The position numbers were made by a program, and so were the translations under genes. The notes below the pieces were generated by a model. The model was not told the DNA's origin. It was given only the letters and a program-made list of their open reading frames with translations, and searched no databases. From contig NZ_JANAVP010000006.1 of NCBI RefSeq assembly GCF_024213665.1, positions 60,557-124,556 of the forward strand: 64,000 nt of DNA, in the 5' to 3' direction. This DNA comes from Streptomyces sp. A3M-1-3 (GTDB lineage Bacteria; Actinomycetota; Actinomycetes; Streptomycetales; Streptomycetaceae). Positions 32,686 through 47,013 of this stretch are shown piece after piece (the stretch's first letter is position 1; each line of letters opens with the position of its first letter).

Positions 32686-34335
32686 TCAGCCGTTCGGGTT
32701 CTCGTCCACGACGTCCGGGTCCTCGTCCACGACCGACAGCACCGCGTAGTCGTACATCCCGTAGGCCGGGGACATCGTGACGTTCGCGGCCCTCTTCCCC
32801 CTGAACACGACCGACTTGACGTACATGTAGGGGCACATGACCGCCTCGTCCATGGCGGCGCGGTCCACGACGGCCCAGATCCGGGCGCGTTCCTTCCCGT
32901 CGCGCGTCGCCGCCCCGGTGTCGAGCAGCGCGTCGATCCGCGGCGAGGCCAGCTCTCCGAGGTTCTGGTTCCCCGTCTCCTTGATCGCCCGCGAGTCGGC
33001 GATCTGCTGGAGGAAGCCGTAGCCGTCCGGGAAGTCGGCCGCCCAGCCGAACATCACGATCCCGATCCCGTGCTCCCGTACGTAGTCCGGAACGCCGACC
33101 GTCTTGGTGAAGTAGTCACCAGAGGCGAACGGAACCACCTCGGCCCGGATGCCGACGCGCGCCAGCCCCTTCGACAGGGCCAGCGCGGCGTTCCACTCCT
33201 TGGTGCGATCCTCTCGGGCGGCGATTCTCGTGGTGAAGCCGTCCGGGTGCCCGGCCCGTGCCAGTTCGCGTCGGGCCGCCTCCAGGTCCCCCGTGCCCTC
33301 GGGACCGACCGGATACCGGTCGAAGGGGTAGTGTCCCACCACGGACGCGGGCAGCAGGGTGGTGGCGATCTCGCCGGCCGCATCGCCGCCGTAGGCGGCG
33401 AGCATCGCCGCCTTGTCGGTGGCGTACTGCACGGCACGCCGGGCGTACACGCTCGTCAACGGGCCGATGTTCCGGTTGACGCAGTAGAGCCAAACGAAGC
33501 CCGTGCGCGGATTGTCCACGTGCCGCCTCAGCGTCGGATCGGCGAGGATCCGCGCCTGCGTCTCGGGCTGCACCCCGACGCCGGCGAGGTCGATGTCCGC
33601 CTCCCCGTCGAGCAGGATGCGGTCGACCTCCGGTCCGCTCACCCCGAGCCGGACCGTGATCCGGTCCGGCAGGGCCGTCCGTACGGGATCGGTCGCGGAC
33701 TCCCAGTGCGGGTTGCGGTCGAGCGTGAGCTCCGCACCCGGTGTGTACGTGTCGATGCGGTACGGGCCCGAGGACACCGGGCGCCGGCGGTACTCGGGGA
33801 AGGTGTCGCGCTCGCGCGGCACCGCGATGGTGGTGGGCAGCGCGGCGAGGTAGTCGAAGGCCGCGAAGGCCTCGCGCAGTCGGAAGACGAGGGTGCGGTC
33901 GTCCGTGGTCTCGATCCCGTCCGGACCCGTGAGGTACTGGCGGAAGTACGCAGGCCCCCCTCGAGTGGCCGGCCCGCCGTAGACCTGCTCGGGGTAGGTG
34001 GCGCGCAGCACCGCGTACTTCACGTCCCGGGACGTGACAGGGGTGCCGTCCTCGAACCGGATCCCCTCGCGCAGCCGGTAGGTCCAGGTGCGGGTGTCGT
34101 CGGATGCCTGGCCGAGTGCCTCCGCCAAGTCCGGTACGAGGCGCGGGTTGCCCTCCCCGTCGGTCGTGTAGCCGACAAGCGGGCGCCCGATGAGCCGGAT
34201 GAAGTTCCAGGTGTACGCGTAGTACGTGTCGGCGGGGTCGAGCGAGTCGAAGTCGTCGGTGCGGACGTACCTGAGCGTCCCGCCCCTGTAGTCGGACGGG
34301 TTCACGATGCCGCGTGCTACCACATTGAATGCCAC
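32686..34335 (-). CDS. oppA1: OppA1-like peptide-binding protein of the clavam cluster
   Basis: Family 5 (oligopeptide) solute-binding protein of 549 residues. Signatures are GGTLRYVRTDDFDSLDPADTYY at the N-terminus, then LAEALGQASDDTRTWTYRLR, GIRFEDGTPVTSRDVKYAV and SSGPYRI. The C-terminal lobe contains GWAADFPDGYGFLQQ. No signal peptide, lipobox or membrane segment is visible at the GTG start chosen or at later starts, and no permease or ATPase gene is nearby. In S. clavuligerus the corresponding gene (orf7) follows oat2 and is needed for clavulanate. Position next to oat matches that order. The exact start is uncertain because the ribosome-binding site is weak. Confidence 0.88.
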   Translation of the reverse strand: MAFNVVARGIVNPSDYRGGTLRYVRTDDFDSLDPADTYYAYTWNFIRLIGRPLVGYTTDGEGNPRLVPDLAEALGQASDDTRTWTYRLREGIRFEDGTPVTSRDVKYAVLRATYPEQVYGGPATRGGPAYFRQYLTGPDGIETTDDRTLVFRLREAFAAFDYLAALPTTIAVPRERDTFPEYRRRPVSSGPYRIDTYTPGAELTLDRNPHWESATDPVRTALPDRITVRLGVSGPEVDRILLDGEADIDLAGVGVQPETQARILADPTLRRHVDNPRTGFVWLYCVNRNIGPLTSVYARRAVQYATDKAAMLAAYGGDAAGEIATTLLPASVVGHYPFDRYPVGPEGTGDLEAARRELARAGHPDGFTTRIAAREDRTKEWNAALALSKGLARVGIRAEVVPFASGDYFTKTVGVPDYVREHGIGIVMFGWAADFPDGYGFLQQIADSRAIKETGNQNLGELASPRIDALLDTGAATRDGKERARIWAVVDRAAMDEAVMCPYMYVKSVVFRGKRAANVTMSPAYGMYDYAVLSVVDEDPDVVDENPNG

Positions 34336-34388
34336 GGGTGTTGCCAGCGCCTCTCTCGTCGAGCGGGTGGTGTGGAAGGCTCGCGCGT

Positions 34389-35471
34389 TCAGCGACGACG
34401 GGCACACGACTGCTCGTCGCGGTGGGGCCGGGTATCCGGGGGCGCGGTCTGTCGTCCCTCGTCCGCGCCCGACGATCTGCGGCCGCCCAGCTCCCACATC
34501 CACCGCGTGCCGGCGTGGGTGAACCCGAAGTCGGCGTTGATACGGAGCATGTGCGTGTTCTCCGACGCGTTCCAGGTGTCCACATGGGCGAGCAGTGGCT
34601 CGCCTGCCCGGCATACGGCCAGGTTGTGTGCCTTGACCAGGCGTCCGAGTCCCCGCCCCCGGTAGGCGGGGTCGACCACGGTGACGGCCTGGAGCGCGTT
34701 GTCCGGGTTGGCCCGGGTCATCGACAGCGCGGTCCAGGCCACGATCCGTCCCGTACGGCCGTCGACGATGCCGCACTGGTACGCGCGCCGGCCGCGGGCG
34801 ATGCGCATGCGCTCGAAGTCGCGGATCCGGGAGACCGCGCTCGGCTGAGGGTCCCAGCCGATCCGCCCGGTGGGGGCCTCGGCGGACAGGGTGGCCTCCA
34901 GGCGTGCGGCCTCCGCCACCAGGCCTTCGGGGACCGTCGATCCCCAGAAGCGCAGGCGCAGCGGTTCGTGGACCGGCTCGGGGCGGGGCGCGGCGTCGAT
35001 ATGGAGCCGGAGGTGGTGGAAGGCCGCGGCGGAGCGGGCGCCCAGGCTGGCCGCGAACCGGTGCCCGGGGGTCGCCGCCGGGTCGCCCGGTCCGGTGTCC
35101 GCGACCAGCAGGACACGCGAGCGGCCGCGGGCCGCGGCGCGGCCCCGGACGAACTCCGCGATCCGTCCCCCCACGCCGCGCCGGCGGAAGGCGGGGTGGA
35201 CGAGGAGGACGCCCGCGGTGACGACGTCGGTGTTCTCCTCCAGGGGGAACTCCAGGCGCACGGACGCCACGCAGCGCCGGTCCGCGTCATAGGCCGCCCA
35301 TTCCTCGACCCCGGTGGCCGGGGGCGCGACGGCGAGGGAGCCTTCGAGGTCGGCGAGGCAGGGCTTGGGGAGATGGGGGATGTCGGTGGCGTGCGCGGCC
35401 AGGCGAAGGTCGTACACGTCCCGGACCACACGCCGGTCGGCGGGGTCGACCGCGGTGAAGAAGGCCGTCAC
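34389..35471 (-). CDS. Tandem GNAT acetyltransferase (orf14-like)
   Basis: A 360-residue protein with two GNAT folds. The first has the acetyl-CoA loop in LLVHPAFRRRGVGGRIAEFV (about residues 95-115), the second in VVDPAYRGRGLGRLVKAHNL (about 283-302). The second domain ends with WNASENTHMLRINADFGF, a strand pattern common in tandem GNATs. The GTG start overlaps the stop of oppA2 (GTGA). In the clavulanate cluster orf14 is also a tandem GNAT located just before oppA2, so I take this as its counterpart. The acceptor substrate is unknown, and one domain may be inactive as in several tandem GNATs. Confidence 0.87.
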   Translation of the reverse strand: MTAFFTAVDPADRRVVRDVYDLRLAAHATDIPHLPKPCLADLEGSLAVAPPATGVEEWAAYDADRRCVASVRLEFPLEENTDVVTAGVLLVHPAFRRRGVGGRIAEFVRGRAAARGRSRVLLVADTGPGDPAATPGHRFAASLGARSAAAFHHLRLHIDAAPRPEPVHEPLRLRFWGSTVPEGLVAEAARLEATLSAEAPTGRIGWDPQPSAVSRIRDFERMRIARGRRAYQCGIVDGRTGRIVAWTALSMTRANPDNALQAVTVVDPAYRGRGLGRLVKAHNLAVCRAGEPLLAHVDTWNASENTHMLRINADFGFTHAGTRWMWELGGRRSSGADEGRQTAPPDTRPHRDEQSCARRR

Positions 35472-37096
35472 CGGGCCAGTCCCATCGCCTGGATGTCGTA
35501 CAGCCCGAAGGCGGGGTGTACGTATACACCGGTGACGTCGGGGTGCCGGTAGTGCAGCGTGCGGTCGTGAGCCATCGGGAGCATGACGGCGCGCTCCATG
35601 ATCGTCTCCTCGATGCGCTGCCAGAGCCGGTGCCGGTCGGCGGGGTCGGTCGGGGCCTGGGCTTCGTCGACGAGGCGCCGGACGAGAGGGTCGTCGAGTT
35701 CGGCGAAGTTGAAGTTGCCGCCGCCGTACTTGATCTGCCGCCCGTCTATCAGGGGGGCGAGGAAGCCGTACTCGGTGGGGTAGTCGGCTCCCCAGTCTGT
35801 GACGCCCAGGCCGAGTCCGAGAGCGCGCACGGTGTCGGGGTGTCCCAGGCCGGAGCGGTAGTACGAGGCGGTGTCCAGGACCTTGACGCGGGCCCGGATG
35901 CCCACCCGGGCGAGAGAGGTCGCGAGGGTCCGGGCGACGAGCTCGAACTTCCCCGGCTGCGTGGCGATCACGGTCTCGAAGCCGTCGGGAAGCCCCGCGG
36001 CGACCAGTTCGGCACGGGCGGCCGCCAGGTCGCCCGTGCGGTCCGCGCCGGAGGGGTAGCGGTCGTGACCGGTGTGGGAGGGCAGCGTGGGAGGGATCAG
36101 GCTGGTGGCGAGCGAGCCGCCCACCCCGTCCCCGCCGCGCGCTTCGAGGAGCGCGGCCTTGTCGGAGGCGTAGAACACGGCACGTCTCGCGTGGACGTTG
36201 TCGAAGGGGGGCACACAGGTCTGCACGGTGATGTACTGAAGGAAGCCGGTGGCGGGGTTGTCGGCCTGGGCCCGCAGGGCGGGATCGGCCAGGATCGCGT
36301 CGCGTGCGGCGTGCTGGATACCGCGGCCCTCGACGTCGATGTGGAACTCCCCGGCGATGAGGCGGGTGTCCAGGTCGTTGACGTCCACTCCGAAGGTGAC
36401 GGTCATGTCGTCCGGCAGGGCGGGGCGGATGGGATCGGTGGCGCGGTCCCACATCGGGTTGCGGACGAGGTGGAGGAAGTGGCCGACCCGGTAGCGGTGG
36501 ATGCGGTACGGCCCGGAGCAGACCGGTGCCTTCCCGTAATCCTCGCGGGTGTCGTGGTGGACGGGGACGGGCGCCGTGTTGGGCTGCGCCATCAGGAAGT
36601 CGAAGTCCGCGAAGGGCCGCTTGAGGCGGAAGCGGAGGGTGTGGTCGTCCGGGCACTCGACGGCCTTGCAGCGCTGCCCGCGGTAGGGGCCGCGGTAGCC
36701 GCCGTGGTCGAGCAGGTCGACGAGGTAGGTGGGTCCGCCGGGGAGGGTGTCCTGCGCGAAGATCCGTTCCACGGCGTACGCGATGTCCCGGGCGCGGATC
36801 GCCTCGCCGGTCTCGAACCTGATGCCGTCGCGTATCCGATAGGTCCACGTCAGGCCGGAGTCCGACACCTCGCCGGGGCCGCTCGCCAGGTCCGGCACGA
36901 CCGTGGGGGTGACCGGATCGGTGCCGAAGGCCATGAGGGTGCGGTGCATGGTCCGCTGCAGCAGCCACGACCACACGTAGTAGGTGCGGGCGGGATCGAG
37001 GGAGTCGACGTCGGCCGAGGCCACCATGGCCAGCCGTCCCCCGGGCCTGCCGGCGGGGTTGGCCACGGCTCCGACGGCGGCGTTCCAGCCGGACAT
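35468..37096 (-). CDS. oppA2: OppA2-like peptide-binding protein of the clavam cluster
   Basis: Second family 5 solute-binding protein, 542 residues, clearly paralogous to OppA1 in this cluster. It begins near GGRLAMVASADVDSLDPARTYY and has LTWTYRIRDGIRFETGEAI, CSGPYRIHRYRVG and VTDWGADYPTEYGFLAP. No signal peptide or lipobox is visible at the ATG. Its ATG overlaps the previous stop by one base and its stop overlaps the GNAT start, so the three are co-translated. In S. clavuligerus OppA2 (orf15) is required late in clavulanate synthesis and binds arginine-containing ligands, as I recall. A biosynthetic or scaffolding role rather than uptake fits the absence of transport partners. Confidence 0.88.
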   Translation of the reverse strand: MSGWNAAVGAVANPAGRPGGRLAMVASADVDSLDPARTYYVWSWLLQRTMHRTLMAFGTDPVTPTVVPDLASGPGEVSDSGLTWTYRIRDGIRFETGEAIRARDIAYAVERIFAQDTLPGGPTYLVDLLDHGGYRGPYRGQRCKAVECPDDHTLRFRLKRPFADFDFLMAQPNTAPVPVHHDTREDYGKAPVCSGPYRIHRYRVGHFLHLVRNPMWDRATDPIRPALPDDMTVTFGVDVNDLDTRLIAGEFHIDVEGRGIQHAARDAILADPALRAQADNPATGFLQYITVQTCVPPFDNVHARRAVFYASDKAALLEARGGDGVGGSLATSLIPPTLPSHTGHDRYPSGADRTGDLAAARAELVAAGLPDGFETVIATQPGKFELVARTLATSLARVGIRARVKVLDTASYYRSGLGHPDTVRALGLGLGVTDWGADYPTEYGFLAPLIDGRQIKYGGGNFNFAELDDPLVRRLVDEAQAPTDPADRHRLWQRIEETIMERAVMLPMAHDRTLHYRHPDVTGVYVHPAFGLYDIQAMGLAR

Positions 37097-38178
37097 CAGC
37101 CGAGTTCCTTCACGTACAAGTACTGCGCCGACAGGGCGCACCCTCGGGACACCTTGGCCTCCGTGGAACCGATGCCGTAGTGGACCGTCTTGACCCCGTG
37201 TCGCGGGGCGTGGTCGGCGAGCGTGTAGTACACCAGCTCGTAGTACAGCGGCAGCTTGCCCACGGCCTCGTAGTCGAAGCCGGCGCGGTGGACGAACCAG
37301 GCGTCCCCGTGGGAGAGGACCAGCGCGAAGCCCACGATGCGTCCGTCCCGCACGGCCTTGGACACGAGCGCCCGGTCGCCGAGTCGCTGCGCGGCGGCCC
37401 GCAGGACGGCCTCGGAGCGCCGCGGGTCCCAGCCGGCCATGCCGTACTTGGCGAACAGTTCGGTTTCCAGGGCACCGAGCCGGGGGATGTCGGCGGGGTC
37501 CAGGGGGGCCAGGGTGATCCGTACGTCCGAGGCTTTGATGTGGCGCCGCTCGGCGCGCACCCGGCGCGAGCGCCGTGCCGGGAAGGCCAGGGCGTAGTCC
37601 GTGAAGCCCTCGCCGGGCAGGGTGAGGGTGGCGAACTGCCCGGACAGGTGGGAGATGTAGCCGCGATCGCGGAGCACGTCGCGCTGGAGTCGGTCGGACG
37701 CGTCCACGTACGGGAGGCAGATCGACCGGCATCCGTCGCGGGCGGCGGTGCGCTCGGCCTGCTCGATGATCCGGTGCGCCGTCTCCGCGCCGGCGTCGGG
37801 GTGCAGGAGCAGGCGGGTCCGGCCGAGGTGCCGGCCGCCGCACATCATCGACGGCATCAGTCGCTCCACGTCACCGAACCCGGCCAGGACCTCCGCGGAC
37901 CCGTCCATGCCCTCCTCGGCGCAGTGCCGGATCAGCAGGTCGGTGCGGCCCAACGACCACGGGGATTCGTGGGTGGCCCGCACCATCGGCAGCGCCGCGA
38001 GCACACGGTCGTCGGCATGTGCGGTGAGGTAGCCCATCCACGCCCCGGCGGAGTCCTGGAGGACACGCATCCAGTCGGGGCCGAGGAAGAAGTCCTCCGC
38101 GCCGACGAGCGCGTTCCAGCCGGCCTCGCGCGCGTCCTCGGGCGTCTGCCATTGGTTGATCACAACTCCACTGGTCAC
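37096..38178 (-). CDS. FemAB/GNAT-like acyltransferase (orf16 position)
   Basis: A 360-residue protein of the FemAB-like or BioF2-type acetyltransferase fold. The C-terminal half shows ALAFPARRSRRVRAERR, then GFALVLSHGDAWFVHRAGFDYE, KLPLYYELVYYTLADHAPRHG and the closing YGIGSTEAKVSRGCAL. Such proteins transfer amino acids from aminoacyl-tRNA or acyl groups from CoA. The GTG start has GAGG ten bases upstream. It is the first gene of the leftward arm, divergent from ceaS. The position matches orf16 of the clavulanate cluster, whose function was unknown to me; the identity should be checked by alignment. Confidence 0.8.
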   Translation of the reverse strand: MTSGVVINQWQTPEDAREAGWNALVGAEDFFLGPDWMRVLQDSAGAWMGYLTAHADDRVLAALPMVRATHESPWSLGRTDLLIRHCAEEGMDGSAEVLAGFGDVERLMPSMMCGGRHLGRTRLLLHPDAGAETAHRIIEQAERTAARDGCRSICLPYVDASDRLQRDVLRDRGYISHLSGQFATLTLPGEGFTDYALAFPARRSRRVRAERRHIKASDVRITLAPLDPADIPRLGALETELFAKYGMAGWDPRRSEAVLRAAAQRLGDRALVSKAVRDGRIVGFALVLSHGDAWFVHRAGFDYEAVGKLPLYYELVYYTLADHAPRHGVKTVHYGIGSTEAKVSRGCALSAQYLYVKELG

Positions 38179-38199
38179 AGGGCAGATCCTCGGTCGTGA

Positions 38200-40038
<1,839 letters not shown>

Positions 40039-40039
40039 C

Positions 40040-41565
40040 ATGACGCAGACCGAGCTTCCCGCCGCCTTCGGTTTTCTGGCCTCCGCCCACACGGGCGGAG
40101 GCAGGATCCCCACGGCAGTCTTCGCCACGCGCGGCCGGCACACCCGGCTGTCCGAGCGGTTGCGTACGCGGCCCGTCGACGTCGACGCCGTTCTGGTCCA
40201 TCCCGATGCCGGCTCCTGCGGGGCGCACGCGTCCGACGGGGACACCCTGGTGCTGTTCGCCGGGGAGATCTACAACCGCGACGAGATCCACGGCACCCTG
40301 GGCACGCGCACGAGCGCCTCGGACTCCGAGCTGGTGTCCGGCCTGTTCGAGAAGTACGGACTCCATGTGTTCCGGGTGATCAACGGCCGGTACGCGGCGC
40401 TGCTCGTGGCGGGCACCCGCGTACTGGCGGCCACCGACCACGCGGGGTCGGTTCCGCTGTACGTGCGCCCCGAACCGGGTCATGTGCTGGCCGCCACCGA
40501 GGTGAAGGCACTGGCAGACGCCGATGCAGCGGTCCGCGGCGCCCCGATCTCGGGGGCGCGCCGCATCCGGGGGCTTCCCGGGCTCCACCAGGTTCCGGCC
40601 GGGGCCGTGCTCGACATCCGCGTGGACACCGGTGCGGTGACGGTGCACCGCACCTGGGTGCCACCGGTGCACCGGTGCCTGACGGAGGAGGACGAGGCCG
40701 TCAACCGGGTGCGGGCGGCGCTGGAGAAGGCCGTGATCCGGCGCCTTCCCGACGCCGGCCGGCCGCTCGTGGTGCTGTCCGGCGGAATCGACTCCTCTGC
40801 CGTGGCCGCGCTGTCCCACGGCGCGTCCGCGTCGGGGATCGACACCCTGTCGATGGGCACAGACACCTCGAACGAGTTCCCGCAGGCCCGAGTGGTGGCG
40901 GAGCATCTGCGCTCGGAGCACCGGGAGATCACCATTGAGTCCGGGGATCTGCTGACCCTGCTTCCGCACACCGTCCACGCCGCGGAGTCACTGGACCCGG
41001 AGGTCATCGAGTACCTCCTGCCGCTGACCGCGCTGTACCGCCGCATGGACGGACCGCCGCGCAGGGTGCTCACCGGGTACGGGGCCGACATCCCCCTGGG
41101 CGGCATGCACCGGGAGGACCGGCTGCCGAATCTGGACACCGCGGTGGTGTTCGACATGGACACCTTCGACGGGCTGAACGAGATGAGCCCGGTGCTGTCG
41201 ACCGTGTCCGGTCACTGGTCCACCCATCCCTACTGGGATCGCGAGGTGCTGGAGTTGCTGACATCGCTGGAGGCCGGCCTGAAACGCCGGTACGGGCGGG
41301 ACAAGTGGGTACTGCGCGCCGCCATGGCCGACCTGCTGCCCGCCGAGACCGTGAACCGGCCCAAGCTCGGCGTGCACGAGGGCTCCGGGACGACGGCGTC
41401 CTTCTCCATGCTGGTCCGCCGGGCGGGCGCGGCGGAGGACGAGGTCGCAGCCGTCAAGGCGCGGGTCGTCCAGGAGCTGTTCGACCGGACCGTGGTGGGC
41501 GGCGTGCACCCGGACGACATCGAGGTCGAGGAGATCGTCGGGAAGATCGTGGCCGAGGGCAGGAG

Positions 41566-41569
<4 letters not shown>
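40040..41569 (+). CDS. bls: Beta-lactam synthetase
   Basis: ATP-dependent enzyme of the asparagine synthetase B family that closes the beta-lactam ring of carboxyethylarginine to give deoxyguanidinoproclavaminate; 509 residues. The N-terminal domain lacks the Cys2 nucleophile of true glutaminases (it starts MTQTEL), as expected for this enzyme. The PP-loop is SGGIDSS at 247-253. The catalytic Tyr347 (LTGYGADIP) and Glu381 (LNEMSPV) and Lys442 (NRPKLGV) each lie one residue before Tyr348, Glu382 and Lys443 of the S. clavuligerus enzyme. Its stop overlaps the ATP-grasp start. Confidence 0.97.
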
Positions 41570-44785
<3,216 letters not shown>

Positions 44786-44864
44786 ATCGTCTCCGAGGAC
44801 GTGCCGATCGGCAGGCCGGACCCCGCCCGGACGGGACGCTGTTGGTCAGTCTGCGGGCTGGCCT

Positions 44865-44909
44865 GACGTCGGTCTCCAAGACCCGGTTGTGGTCTTGGAG
44901 ACCGACGTC
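44865..44909. terminator. Perfect 19-bp inverted repeat downstream of cas
   Basis: The arms GACGTCGGTCTCCAAGACC and its exact complement are separated by the 7-base loop CGGTTGT. The stem is strong (11 of 19 pairs are G-C) and has no U-tract, which is common for Streptomyces terminators. It lies between the cas stop and a decayed transposase, so it could instead be a structured end or leader of that element. Confidence 0.6.
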
Positions 44910-44926
44910 GTCGTTTGGGGTGGGTG

Positions 44927-45195
44927 GTGATGTCGATGCAGCCGAAGGGGTCGTGGGAGGTCCCGGCGGAGACGGTGCGGGTGGCGCGGGCCGCGTTCCC
45001 GAAGGGAAGTCCGGCGGGCCGGGGTCCGGGACGAGCTGGGGATGCTGTTCAGCGATGAGGAGTTCGCGGACCTGTTCCCGGTACGGGGGAAGCCTGCCTG
45101 ATCACGCTACCGCGGTCTCGCGAAGACCAGCCTCCGGCACCAGCTCACCGGCGCCGCGATCAGCCTCGTCCGCATCGTGAATCTCCTCGGGTCAT
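44927..45195 (+). pseudogene. Decayed IS1182-type transposase fragment
   Basis: From the GTG-ATG pair the frame reads VMSMQPKGSWEVPAETVRVA then RAAFPKGSPAGR, the usual N-terminus of IS1182-family transposases. A one-base frameshift follows, and the next frame continues VRDELGMLFSDEEFADLFPV then RGKPA and a stop. Directly after, RYRGLAKTSLRHQLTGAA then ISLVRIVNLL matches the C-terminal end of the same kind of enzyme. The centre, several hundred codons, is deleted. The family name is from memory of these motifs. It is a scar between cas and the SARP gene. Confidence 0.75.
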
Positions 45196-45271
45196 CGGTG
45201 ACGGTGGCCGCATGCGTGAGGAAATGAGTGCGGTGCGTACGGTGCTGAGCACAAGGACGCATGACGAATCG

Positions 45272-46066
45272 TCAGGCGGGGATGAGGGCGCTGTCCTGTC
45301 GCAGGATCGCCTGGGCCAGCGTGCGCAGCGTGGGCCCTGGGTCGATGCCGAGTTCCTCGGCGAGGGTCCGCCGCACGCCGTGGAAGACCTCCAGGGCATC
45401 GGCCTGGCGGCCCGAACGGTAGAGCGCGAGCATGAGGTCGGCGTGGAGGCTCTCCCGCAGGGGGTAGTGGTCGACCAACTCGAACAGCTCCGAGATGACC
45501 TCCTCGTGTCGCCCGAGCTGCAGTTCGAGGGAAGCCCGGTAATGCACCGCGACGATGTGTTCCTCCTCAAGACGAGTGGACCAGCTGCGCAACCCCTGAT
45601 GCGTGATGTCCGCGAGGGCCGGGCCGCGCCACAGCTCGTGGGCCGATCGCACGAGCCGCGCCGCCTCGTCGAGCCGGCCCCATCGGTGCATCTCGCGGGC
45701 GGCGGCGACCTTCGTGCGGTAGCTCGCCACGTCGACCGAGCAGAAGTCGTTGTTCAGCCGGTAGCCGGTGGCACACGACTGCACCGCCTCCGACGGCCCC
45801 CCGGCATTGACGAGGGCGGTCCGGAGCATCCAAATGCCGGTCTGAACCTGTCCCATGGCGGTACGGGGTGGCTTGTCGTACCAAACGGCTTTGATCAGGT
45901 GGTCGGTGGCCACGATACGCCCCGGCTGCAGCGCCAGCGCGGCCAGAATCCCCCGCTGACGGCGGCCCGGAACGGTCACGCGCGCTGCACCGATCCGCAC
46001 TTCCAGCGGGCCCAGCACGGCGACGTGAACTGGCCGAGACACGCCCTCACTGTCATCTGCGTTCAT
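45272..46066 (-). CDS. SARP-family transcriptional activator
   Basis: Streptomyces antibiotic regulatory protein of 264 residues, similar in size to CcaR of the clavulanate/cephamycin cluster. The OmpR-like winged helix is at about 14-100 (AVLGPLEVRIGAARVTVPG, RRQRGILAALALQPG, and VQTGIWMLR). The bacterial transcriptional activation domain (BTAD) is at about 105-250 (WRGPALADITHQGL, RLEEEHIVAVHYRASLELQLG, YRSGRQADALEVFHGVRRTL). The ATG follows AAGGGG. No TTA codon was seen in its frame. It converges on the clavam operon across the transposase scar. Control of ceaS through the 11-bp repeats is inferred. Confidence 0.92.
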   Translation of the reverse strand: MNADDSEGVSRPVHVAVLGPLEVRIGAARVTVPGRRQRGILAALALQPGRIVATDHLIKAVWYDKPPRTAMGQVQTGIWMLRTALVNAGGPSEAVQSCATGYRLNNDFCSVDVASYRTKVAAAREMHRWGRLDEAARLVRSAHELWRGPALADITHQGLRSWSTRLEEEHIVAVHYRASLELQLGRHEEVISELFELVDHYPLRESLHADLMLALYRSGRQADALEVFHGVRRTLAEELGIDPGPTLRTLAQAILRQDSALIPA

Positions 46067-47013
46067 CCTGGGCCCCTTCGCGAGGTGACACGCGTTGACT
46101 TGCGGTCGAGTTGTGCGTGAGAAGTAGACGGAACGCGTAAGGGGTGTGTCAATGGACGCCCGCACGCACCGACTGATTGGCTGATTTGGCCTACGGGCCG
46201 CAGGTTCGCCGCCCACCGCACCGGAGAGCGGACAGCACGCGTACAAGATCGGACGCGCGGCGCGGGACATCGCCTCCCCCGGCCACCGGTCGACGCCTCG
46301 GAGCCGGCGCGTGTCGCTACCCCTCGCTCGCCGGTCCGGGCCGGCCGCCGTGCGCGGCGCGAATGGGGTTGCGTACGTGCTTGCGCAACTCCGTACGTGC
46401 CCTGTTCCGAAGGGCGGTCCGGTATGGACCACACCACAGCCGGTATGCCCGGACCCGCGGAGCAGGACGCGCTTGGGCGGCGACCCGGTTCGCTCCCGGG
46501 AACGGCCCTGGGGTCCCGCGAAGGTCACAACCGCGGGCCGGGCGTCGACGCAGGGCGAACCGGGAAGCGCCCCGTCCGCGGGGCGCGCGGCACCGGTTCC
46601 ACGCACCCGCCGACAGAAGGGCGAAGATCGCGCAGCCGCGGTCGCCCCGGCGGCTGTGACCGCGCGCAGCCACAACCACCCCGCGCCCAGCGTCAGTCAG
46701 CAATGAAACCAGTATGTTCTCAGCCAATCGGCGCCGCGCCCCGTCGCCGGAAGCGGGCTCCTCCTGCACTCGACCTACCGCAGACACCACCTCTCACGTC
46801 GGCTCTTGTTCGAACGCTGAGCACCGGATCAGCGCGCGGAGCCGGGCATTGCCGAGTGCCGTTCGATGGAGAGGCTCGACCATCTGAACTCGCGTCCGGA
46901 TCCGGGGGATAAGCACACCCGTCGCGCACCGTAGCCGAATGACCGGAAAGAGCAGCCTCCATTTGCGCTCTGTGTACCTTCCTGACCACATGACGTCACC
47001 GAAGGAGGGGTGT
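46067..47013. other. Long intergenic region, no gene recognised
   Basis: This 947-base gap separates the leftward SARP gene from the rightward metallo-beta-lactamase-fold gene. Frames in it are Arg/Pro/Gly-rich and lack matching ribosome-binding sites. A TTGACA on the minus strand (46147-46152) could be a -35 for the SARP gene, but no good -10 is at the right distance. Local base composition is more mixed than in the neighbours. It may contain decayed sequence. Confidence 0.4.

Noticed and set aside
45272..46066. TTA (bldA-dependent) codon in the SARP gene
   Set aside because: The only TTA on its strand noticed, near 45540-45542, is out of frame; the codons there read His-Tyr.
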